Assembly: GCA_928212115.1 (NCBI GenBank)
Contig: CAKMRJ010005745.1
Location: forward strand, 69,692,821-69,756,820
From: Lactuca virosa
Lineage: Eukaryota > Streptophyta > Magnoliopsida > Asterales > Asteraceae
DNA length: 64,000 nucleotides
Direction of reading: 5' to 3'
The position numbers and the translations under genes were made by a program. The notes beneath the pieces were generated by a model. That model was not told the DNA's origin and searched no databases. It saw nothing but the letters and a program-made list of their open reading frames with translations. Of the stretch, positions 55,561-64,000 are shown in pieces; the stretch's first letter is position 1, and each line of letters opens with the position of its first letter.

Positions 55561-57681
55561 ATAAATCTTATTAATAAATAAAAAAGAAAAATAAGTTTTA
55601 GATTCATATAATAGAACAACAATAATACAACGTAAAATATATTTATAAAGATAGTCTAGATTGTAACAAAACCAAAGTTGCTAATTTTGAATGAAGGAAA
55701 TGTGAACGATTATCCCATATTATTTTCTTGCAATTAATGCACTTTGACTTTCAATGAAAGGGTTTTGGGTTTACGAATACAAAAGGGCATTGATGACCTT
55801 AGGTTGGTTACTTCTTACGGTTCTCTGAAGAGTCATTATAACTAAATGGACTGATCGATAATTATCTACGTCGACTAAATTGTATTATATATCATATACA
55901 AGTTCCCATTTATTGCTAATGATTAGGCTCAAAAGAGTACACGCACAAAGAATTCGAATTATGGTTGTTAAGATTTCAACATTGATCTTGATCTTAAGAA
56001 CTTACGATTTTAAAATCCTACAAGCCAAAAACGATACCGATCTCACTAGAATTTGTATGAAACAAGATCTATAATGGGATCTTAAGATCTTAACACGATC
56101 CGATTTCACCTATCTAGTTTTATTATATTAGTCAAACCTGAAAAATTCGTCTATTCAACTTGAAGTCGAGTATCGCAAGTTGCAAGAAACCTTATAGAGC
56201 ATCATCATTTCATCAATTCATCATGAATTAGGCAAGTTACACTCATGATACGATTTGTGATCTTAAGCCTTTAGTTGTAGATCATAATGATCGTGTTTCT
56301 TTTTGTAATTAATATGTTTTCTTCCTAATTTCTATGGTTTTCAACAACAAAAATTATGGTTCATGTTTAGAAAGTTAAAGTTGGTTCCATATCGAAATTT
56401 TAATTGACATCAAATAATAATAAGATCTTGTAACATATAAAACGAACTTAAGTAAGATTTTGATCTTAAGAACCTTAATTGAAACCATACAAAACTCATA
56501 ATGAGACATGATCAATTTGGACTATCTTAAATCATACTGCTTTGTATAATTTTATATTCTTTTTGTTTATATATATTTTTTGAACGAATCTTCTTCTCTG
56601 CATGTGATTGAACTCATGACCTCTAGTTAGTAGGTAAATTAGAATCTCCATATTAGCCAAATGAACTCACTTTTTTGATGTAATCATTTCTCATAAATGT
56701 CTTAATTGACTACATAAACGTAGATAATTTTACGTGCTCAAAAAAATCACACATAGATGTATATGATATTGGAGATGATTGAGATGACTAAATGATTATA
56801 GTATATATATTATAAAATAATTAACCATAGTTTTAAGTATTTTGATTATATAGATTTGTGTTTTGGGATATTTCAGTTTCTCTAAAAAATTTATTTTTCT
56901 TAAAACTTTTCATATGATAAATTCAAGTTCTCGTATATTTATTTAATAAAAAGTAACTTAAAAAACGGATAAAATGGAAGATGAGAATAATATAAATAAA
57001 ACAAGTAAAGGTGGCCACTTGGAGTGGTGGTCTGGTGGTATGTGGTGAGTTGACAAAGTCCACACGCTTCTAATTCGCCACCAGCGTCTCCATTTCTGCC
57101 ACACCCTCAAAATCATAATTTTGTGATACCACATGGTACTAACTTCAGTTTCTTGTTAAACCTTTTATTTTCGTACTTTTTATGAGGAAAAAACTATGTA
57201 TATGCAATAAAATTTATCGATAGATCTCATAATAGCTTAAAAAAGACCTTGTAAATTTTGATCAAAGCTTTTTGTTAATAACTAGTAAAAAAGTCCGGAC
57301 TTTGTTCTGGGTTTTTTTATTTTTTTTATTTTTCTTATTTTTTATTTTTTATTTTTTTGGTATTGTGTTATAACCAAGATTGTACTTCTACATCTTTTCC
57401 AATCAGGGCATAGTTTGAAAGGTTCATACAAACCAATACTGTTTATTTAACTTATTAGAAATACAGTTAAAATAGGAGGTTGCTTTCTATCCAAAGAATG
57501 CAAATACAATGATTTCTCATATGTTCTCTTTTTATTTTGAAAATCTATACAATAGAATCAACGCAACTTAAGCTCTCATCTACTTTCATGTATTTTGTAC
57601 AATGGTAAATGTTGGTAGTTTTAGCAAATTGGAACCCCATCTATGAAAAATGATAAATAAATTAAAAAATTACTAAAAAAG

Positions 57682-57683
<2 letters not shown>
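55561..57683. other. 2.1 kb AT-rich region, no gene
   Basis: No coding signal was recognised. TTGATCTTAAGAAC-type words recur at about 55990, 56075 and 56462 in both orientations (GATCTTAAG is itself partly palindromic), which may mark an unidentified small repeat. A T-rich run occupies 57309-57360. Confidence 0.45.

Positions 57684-57740
<57 letters not shown>
57684..57740. repeat. (TA)n microsatellite
   Basis: An uninterrupted TA run of about 56 bp. Confidence 0.95.
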
Positions 57741-57742
<2 letters not shown>

Positions 57743-58047
57743 TTTATTGCTGTCAGTAATATGCATAGAAATATGATGGAAATTGAAAATTAGAAAAATA
57801 ATATGTTTCTTGTATCAGTGGCATCATTTTTGTCCATTAAAAAGTTTTGTATTCGTTGAATTGCACTGCATAGATGATTTAAAAGTAACATTTTCTTCAG
57901 AACTCACTTGGACCAACAGTAAGCAAGTGCAAGCATAGTAGACAATCTTGAACTAATGCCAGATGACGATCACAAGCGTCTCCCACTTGTTGCAAATCCC
58001 GTCTTAAACATCCAACTTCACTCAGTATTCCATCTTTTAGCTTCATT

Positions 58048-59681
58048 GCAGGGTTGGTCCTGAGGATTCAAATGCACAGGGCGAGCAGAAAAAAAGGCCC
58101 TTAGCCCTAACTTGTAGCAAACTAAAATACATAAACTATTTTTTTTAAACGACGATAAACTTTATAGAACTAAACAAAGCAAAATTATGTTTAGCAAGAA
58201 ACTTCACTACTGCAATGATTCTCAAAATGACTTGTTTCTAGTAATCTCTTTCTTTCTTGTATTGCTCATATTGAACTTTATCAATCGTTTAGTTCAAGTT
58301 CAATCTTTTACGCATATCAAAGCAATTATTCCTATTTATGAGATGATCCAAGGAAATTTCAGTTCTTTAACTCTACTGGTAACATGGTGCCAATCTGAAT
58401 AACCTTCATCACCCAATTTACCTTTAGAAATCCGTTTTTTAAATACTTTACAGCAGAAACAAAATACATTGTCAAGCTCTTTCGAATATACTATTTCTCT
58501 ATCACACTTCTTAAAATTTGATAAAGTTCTTGTATATAATGCTGCAGAAAATCGTCTACCATTTTTATCACAGGGACCATACATAATGCTAGTATCTCTT
58601 TTAGGACCTCTCTCGACCAAAAGTTTTATCTCCTCATAAGCTTTTCCTACCTTCTTGGATCACATATATCAACAAGCTCTTTAACGGGTTCTTCTTCTTC
58701 TGCCTCTTCTACTACTACTTTTACATGCTCTTGCTCTTCAACATGATCTTCAACATGTTCTTCAACGTGCTCTTCAACATTCTCTTCAATGTGCTCTTCA
58801 ACATCCTCTTCAACATGTTTTCTATGGATAAACTTATCTAGAGAACCAACGTCAGCCTTTCTCTTTTCTTCATCTGGTTTTCTCTTTTTACGTTTTTGAA
58901 AACCGGATGGTTGTTTAGACTTCATCATTGCAAGTTCAATAGTTTCAACTTTCAAGATTCAAGTTACATCAACCGATAAACATAATTGATAATCTTATAA
59001 TCTAATTTCAACACAATTAGCATATTCTGATTTCTCATAATTTGATTTTTTGATTTCTTATTTCAACATTCATTAACATATTCTGATTTCTCAATTCTCA
59101 TAATCTGATTTCTGATTTCAAGTAACATTTATTAACATATTCTGATTTTTGATATTACGAAACATTCAGAAAAAGTACAAAACATTCAAGTTCATTATTA
59201 ATCTGATAACATTCACATTCTAAACCCTGATTTCTGATAATAGATAATCTAATAACACTCACATTCAATTCCTGATAAGTAATTATGATAATTTGTTTCT
59301 AAAACAAAAAAGAAAACAAGAAAAGTCCAATAATCGACTGATATCTGAATGAATTGAGAATAATTACCGTTGTTGCCCTTTTGATTTCTGAAATTTGAAT
59401 GAATAAAGAATAATTATCGATAAGTGAATGATTGATTGGAAGAAAAAACCTCAATCGTCCCTCGTTGAACGCTGCTCCACGTTTGTCGCTCATGCTCACA
59501 GAAAACTTGTCAGCATTAAAGGACTATCTCTGCCTGGACCATTGGAGCTGGACTTGAGGTAGTTGGGCCTAAATCTGATTTCAATTTTTATTACAAATAA
59601 TATAAGTAAAAAAAATTTGGGCCCCTGGAAAAAGAAGGCCCTGTGCACAAGCCCTTCTTGCCCACCCCTATCACCGGCCAT
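58048..59681 (-). mobile_element. non-autonomous hAT transposon with 8-bp target duplication
   Basis: GCTTCATT is present at 58040-58047 and 59682-59689, the 8-bp duplication expected of hAT elements. Imperfect terminal repeats share GCACAGGGC and CAGGG/TAGGGG words at each end (58048-58090 and 59640-59681). The interior encodes the N-terminal part of a TTF-type zinc-finger hAT transposase in two frames. The DUF4371 and dimerisation regions are absent, so it could only move with help. Confidence 0.85.
58336..58955 (-). pseudogene. N-terminal part of TTF/DUF4371-type hAT transposase
   Basis: The first frame (58955-58647) begins MKVETIELAMMKSKQPSGFQ, is Lys-rich, then has an acidic E-E-H-V-E repeat of about 40 residues. 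The second frame (58620-58336) reads ARTLSNFKK-like TRTLSNFKKCDREIVYSKEL, NVFCFCCKVFKKRISKGKLG and GYSDWHHVTSRVKELK, the TTF zinc-finger domain that precedes DUF4371. The frames are out of register, so one shift lies near 58630. The protein ends before the catalytic core. Confidence 0.8.
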
Positions 59682-60964
59682 GCTTCATTATATCTTCTAA
59701 ACTCGCCTAAAGTGATATTGTTTTATTAGAAAAAAAATCATTAGAAGATTAAAAGAAGAATTTGTGTCAATAATTTGATTGACTTACTTTAGTATTAGTG
59801 AATTGATCTTGTTGCACATCATGGTAGCCACGTAAATTGCTTAAATTTTCAGTCAACACAACCTTTTCTCGTTCAACGTTCTTAAGTGTTTCTCCGATTT
59901 GATTAAGCTTTGTTTGCAGCTTACTTTTGTTGTAACGTCCCAAAAACATGACCTAAAAATTTCATTTTTAATTTAATAACAACAGTATTCCAAAGACATC
60001 ATCAATACGAACCAAATAAAGTAAGTGTATTAAACATCATCTCAAATCAGAGTAATCACAAAAGTGGAATTATGGGGTGTGTGCAATGCAGTCATCCCGA
60101 GCTCTTCCCCTTGGAACCAGAAGTACCTGAAACATAAACTGAAAACCGTAAGCACAAAGCTTAGTGAGTTCCCTAAACTATCCAATACCATACGTAATAA
60201 ACCACATACTGGACCCTGCGCTCCATCGGGCACCAGTCGGTATCAAGTCCCTTCTCGGCTTCGGGCCCCGCCTGACTTCGAGCCCCGCTCGGTATATAGA
60301 TCTATTATTCTTAGGCCCTGTCTAACATCGGGCCCCGCCCACTATACACATAGACATATATCACATAATCATACTAACACATGCAATGATCATAAACAAT
60401 AGCATACGATACAGTCATCGGGCTTCGCCCATCATCGAGCCCCGCCCGATACACATAGAAACACATATCACATGCAAGGGTCATGCAGACTCCTAGCATC
60501 CTAACATAAATAACAAGGGTCGACATTGGTGCCTTAGACCCGATAAACCCAATTAGGAAACTCACCTCAACTGCTGAATCTCACTGAAATCCTTGGTTGC
60601 TGGTCCGACGAATCCCCGTACTATCATTACAAAATAACACCCAATTTCACATTTGGGTTCCAATCCATATCCAACAATCCATCCTTGGGGCAAAAAATAC
60701 CATTTTACCCCTCACCTAGTTTGGTCCAAGATTAAGACCCAAACTCACAATCTAAAAGGCCCAAAACCAATTAATCATCCAAGGCCCACTTATGGCCCAA
60801 TTTTCCAAATTGGGCCCAAACCCTTACATGGGCCTTACCCTAAAGCCTAATAATTTTCCCTAGTCCAAAACACTTGCTCTCAAATGGCCCATCAAGAACC
60901 AAAATGCCTAAGCCAATAGAGAGGCCCAACTCGAAGCCCAAAGAGCAAAAACCCAACTCACTGA

Positions 60965-61050
60965 GTACTCGGGGCGTACTAAGCTGTACGCTAAGCGTAT
61001 AAACTAAAAGGCTTGTACGCCGCACGTACAGACTTGTACGCCCAGTGTAG
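60965..61050. repeat. paired GTACGC-NNN-GCGTAC palindromes, cluster 1
   Basis: Fifteen-bp near-palindromes start at 60965, 60986, 61015 and 61036. Pair spacing is exactly 21 bp in both pairs and the pairs are exactly 50 bp apart. Confidence 0.9.
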
Positions 61051-61685
61051 TCACTCGATAAGCCATAATCCATTTTAAGCACTTAATGCTTAAGTCCATA
61101 AGTCCAAACCATAGTTCTAAGTCCTAATAAGCGTCTAAAACCATAAAGTCACTGACTTGATGACTTTGCATGCCCCATAAGGCCCCAACTTCAAGATATA
61201 GCACTCTACTTTCAATAAAGGGATATAATTTCATGCATGGGTGATTCTAAACCCTAAAGGTGCTAACTTTATGGACCTTGAACCTCAGAAACACCACAAG
61301 TAGCAACTTATAGCTCCTGGAGTGGTATCAAACCACTAGATCTCATTCATGGGGCCAAAAAGGGTCCAAAACCCATATAAACTAGATCTAAGCTTCTAAT
61401 GAGCAAGGTCATAGCTTTTTACCTCAAACAAGCTGGAAATGAAGCAGATAATCAAGATCCACAAGCTCTTCCTTGATCTACCACCTTGCACCAAGCTTCT
61501 ACTTCTTGATTATGGACCAAAGCACACCAAAATGGACACAATGAGCTTAAAACACAAAGGAGAGGTTTAGGGTTTCGTGTATGAGGCTATAAGGACAGTG
61601 GAGGCTGAGAAATGAGGGTTTCATGAGCCAAAAATGTGTTTATATAATGTCCAACCCCGAAATCAGGGTTTTCATTAAATCACAC

Positions 61686-61816
61686 GTACGCCTCGCGTAC
61701 GTGTCCGAAATCCCGTCATAGCCTCGCATGAGTACGCTAAGCATACCATGTGGTACGCCCCGCGTACTCGCTTCACATCTTGTATGCCACCATACCATGT
61801 GGTATGCCCCGCGTAC
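61686..61816. repeat. GTACGC-NNN-GCGTAC palindromes, cluster 2, upstream of TATA
   Basis: Copies start at 61686 (perfect), 61732, 61753 (perfect), 61782 and 61802. Spacing within pairs is 21 and 20 bp and the two pairs are 50 bp apart. Confidence 0.9.
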
Positions 61817-61901
61817 TACACAAGGACCAAAATGCAACTTATAAATACACAAGGGGCAATAATGAAACATACCAGAATTCAAGTGTTACAATTCTCTCCC
61901 A

Positions 61902-63060
61902 CTTGAATCAGACTTCATCCTTGAAGTCCGCTACCCTGAACAACTCCGGATAGTGCTCTCTCATCTCATCCTCATGCTCCTATGTCCACTCTGATCCCTT
62001 GCGGTGCTACTATTGCACCTTCACCAGCTCCACAACCTTGTTCCTCAAGGTTTTCGTCTTCCAATCCAGAATCTCCACCGGTCTCTCAATATAATTCAGA
62101 AGGGCATCCACCTAAATATCCTCCAATGGTACCACTACGGAATCATCCACTAAGCACTTCCACGGCTGAGAAACGTGGAACGTGCTATGAATCTGACTGA
62201 GCTCATCTGGAAGATCCAAGTGATAAGCAACCCAACCCACCCAAGCCAAAACCATGAAAGGACCAATATACCTGGGGCCCAGCTTGCCCCACTTCCTGAA
62301 CCGGATGACACTTTTCCAAGATGACACCTTCAGGAGAACCATATCTCCCACCTGGAACTCTAAGTTTGGCCGGCGCCTGTCGGCATAACTATCTGCCGAC
62401 TCTGAGCTGTCTGGAGCCTGCTCCGAACCTGCTGAATCAGCTCAGTGGTCTTGAGTACCACCTCGGTACTCCACATAACCCGCTGAATGACCTCACCCCA
62501 GTAAACCGGGGTCCTACGTTCCCTCCCGTAGAGCATTTCAAAAGGAGGTCGATCAATGCTGGCGTGATAGCTGCTGTTATACGAAAATTCTGCTAACGAA
62601 AGATATGTATCCCAACTCCCACCGAAGTTCAGAACACACGCCCGCAACATATCCTCTAGAGTCTGAATTGTCCAGTCACCCTGGCCATCGGTCTGCGGAT
62701 GGAATGTTGTGCTGAAATGGTGACGAGTGCCCAACTCGTCATGAAATTTCTTCCAAAACCTGGAAATAAATCAAACATCTCTATCAGAAACCACTGATAC
62801 CAGAACCCCATGACGTGCCACAACCTCCCTGATATAAACCTCAGCCAACTTCTCTGTAGAAATACTCTCCTGAACCGGAATGAAATGCGCATGCTTAGTC
62901 AAACGACCCACGATGACCCATATTGAATCCACTCCGCATGCAGTCCTGGGAAGCTTTGTGATAAAATCCATGGTGATGTCCTCCCATTTCCATACGAGAA
63001 TCTCCAACGGCTGCATCTTGTCGTGAGGTCGCTGATGCTTGGCCTTGAATTTCCTGCAAG
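61902..63060 (-). pseudogene. integrase of Ty3 element F, 5'-truncated by element G
   Basis: From the right: TCRKFKAKHQRPHDKMQPLE, WEDITMDFITKLPRTACGVD (first Asp), VVSDRDV (second Asp), a frame change near 62770, then HHFSTTFHPQTDGQGDWTIQ, where the catalytic Glu of the usual G-Q-S-E is Asp. After another frame change near 62380 come FQVGDMVLLKVSSWKSVIRF, GPRYIGPFMVLAWVGWVAYH and HVSQPWKCLVDDSVVVPLED, the usual C-terminal module. No RT or RNase H is in the window because element G begins at 63066. Confidence 0.9.
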
Positions 63061-63065
63061 TGAAG

Positions 63066-63835
63066 TGTTGGATTTTGTATACTACAACATCCTATGGTGC
63101 ACATACAACCCTAAAAGCTTTGGATCTATGTTTTCTCTAATTATACATGCATATGGTTTCCAAAGCTTTAAGCCACAGCTAGCATACCATAACATATGTT
63201 ATAATAAGACAAGTTTTAGACATACCTCTTGATGTTGTTGATGTTGCTAGGAAGACTTTGGCCTTTAAGAACTTAGTGCGCCAAGTGTTGCACCTCAAAT
63301 GGAAGCACAACTCACCTAGGACAAATGTGACTCTTGAGAGAGAATTTTCATGCACCAAAAACACCTCCATGAACTCCAAGAACCAAAAGTATGCGTTTTT
63401 AGGTTATGGATCTTATATTTATATGTAGGATTCCAAGAGTCATGGGTATAACCCAAATCCATACCCATGGGTTTTATGATCCATGGTTCATGTGGCCCAA
63501 CTCTTTATGTATCCATCCATAAACTTATTCTAATATGGATCATAGGCCCAACACATATAAATATAACCAATTACCATAATTAGTCCCCATAAATTTAATT
63601 AGTCTCTTTTGATCACTAAATTAATTCCAAACTAATTCTTGATCAATACTAATTAAATCATGGATTTCATATTAATATATTAGAACTTATAATATATTAA
63701 TAAATCATATATCACCTCTTCTCAAAAGTCCATCATAACAAATTGTCCTGATGTTATGCCACCCAAATGGACCATGCTACTCTCGAGTCGAGTAGATACC
63801 AGTAATAGTTATGGGCTTAGACATCTAATCCAATA
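63066..63835 (-). mobile_element. 3' LTR of copia element G
   Basis: Starts TGTTGGATTTTG at 63066, directly in the F integrase. On the right it ends ATCTAATCCAATA, where CCAACA would be expected, so one terminal base seems changed. A minus-strand polypurine tract (AAGTGGGATAC) follows at 63836-63846, which sets the orientation. The left target flank is TGAAG. Confidence 0.8.
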
Positions 63836-64000
63836 GTATCCCACTTGGATAAGTCTAAAACTATTATTGCAAATACGACTCCAAAATCCTGACTAGCAAT
63901 CGTAGCTCTTAACAGCCGCTGTCGAACTCTGATCTAGTCAATGACGTGTCCATTAGATAAGGGATCATATATTCCTCCATTCCAGATATCATATGGACTG
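63836..64000 (-). mobile_element. 3' end of the interior of element G
   Basis: Holds the polypurine tract and about 150 bp of non-coding sequence. The rest of the element is outside the window. Confidence 0.7.

Larger units (their letters stand above)
57908..59930 (-). pseudogene. KIN-14 kinesin (ATK1/KatA-like) stalk exons, doubly disrupted
   Basis: The exon at 59930-59788 (minus strand) reads SKLQTKLNQIGETLKNVERE, VLTENLSNLRGYHD and DQFTNTK, then a GTAAGT donor. After an 80-bp intron with a TTTAG acceptor (59708), a second exon continues in phase 0 with ASLEDI, is cut by a hAT element, and resumes MKLKDGILSEVGCLRRDLQQ and VGDACDRHLALVQD up to a GTGAGT donor (57907). This is the coiled-coil stalk just before the motor domain of plant C-terminal kinesins such as ATK1, which organise spindle microtubules. 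The upstream side is cut by the LTR of F at 59931. No motor domain was found to the left. The reading frame is degraded near 57940. The family call rests on memory of the stalk sequence. Confidence 0.7.
59931..61890 (-). mobile_element. 3' LTR of Ty3 element F
   Basis: The 1960-bp LTR starts TGTAACGTCCC and ends AAGTGTTACA on the plus strand, with the polypurine tract GGGAGAGAAT (minus strand) at its right. A TATA box (TATATAAAC on the minus strand) is at 61638-61646. GTACGC palindromes lie upstream of it (61686-61816) and a second cluster lies at 60965-61050. It inserted into a kinesin exon at 59930. Confidence 0.9.

Noticed and set aside
55980..56480. Transcription-factor array of GATCTTAAG words
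   Set aside because: Spacing is irregular and the words are AT-rich and short; too weak to report as more than a possible small repeat.
57000..57130. Possible SINE or tRNA-like sequence (GTGGTCTGGTGGTATGTGG)
   Set aside because: Only an A-box-like word is seen; no B box at the right distance.
60064..60402. 112-codon plus-strand frame in the LTR of F
   Set aside because: It is antisense within the LTR and contains repeats of the GGGCCCCGCCC type; no domain was recognised.

Overview
This window is nuclear DNA of a flowering plant. No intact host gene was found in it. Plant-specific evidence includes Athila-type Ty3 with a tRNA-Asp primer site, Ty1/copia elements with initiator-Met primer sites, AT-rich Helitrons, zf-RVT LINE tails, a DUF1985 exon pair and a piece of a plant KIN-14 kinesin. 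The repeat style, including LTRs carrying ACTCGYCGAGT palindromes, suggests Asteraceae (lettuce-like). That assignment is inference from memory, not proven by the sequence.

Layout, with elements named here A to J and X. 1-1191: 5' LTR and leader of minus-strand element J, inserted into an old LTR fragment of the F family (1192-1545). 2145-2891: broken DUF1985-type gene with a visible intron. 4663-5070 and 25161-28053: two parts of an unrecognised decayed minus-strand gene (X), separated by a 20 kb nest. The outer layer of the nest is Ty3 element C (5' LTR remnant 5071-5547, gag-pol 10414-14602 and 22323-22520, 3' LTR 22701-25160). Ty3 element A (LTR ending 7816, gag-protease 8714-10300) lies in the 5' part of C. 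Complete Ty1/copia element D (14603-22317) sits in the C integrase with a perfect CAAGA target duplication. 28661-40000: Ty3 element B on the minus strand, with two 3.4-3.5 kb LTRs around a gutted interior. 40001-48842: Athila-like Ty3 element E, minus strand, cut at its 3' side by B. 48843-49650: fragment H. 49651-55560: Helitrons, a foldback element and three LINE tails. 57908-59930: kinesin stalk exons broken by a hAT element (58048-59681). 59931-63060: 3' part of Ty3 element F, truncated by the kinesin on one side and by copia element G (63066 onward) on the other.

Most coding regions carry stops, frameshifts or lost catalytic residues, so the window is a record of old nested insertion rather than a working gene set. 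The two most unusual signals are non-coding. First, several unrelated LTR families carry short GC-rich palindromes just upstream of their TATA boxes. In E, F and H these come in pairs whose starts are 20-22 bp apart, and the pairs repeat at fixed intervals of 102, 50 or 70 bp. Second, elements A and B carry nine copies of a 130-180 bp imperfect hairpin whose arms differ but whose central core (TCCTTGTTTGGTTGTGG in the element sense) is nearly constant and always in the same orientation. A third signal is a four-unit module with spacings of 171, 160 and about 159 bp, shared by the LTRs of B and C.
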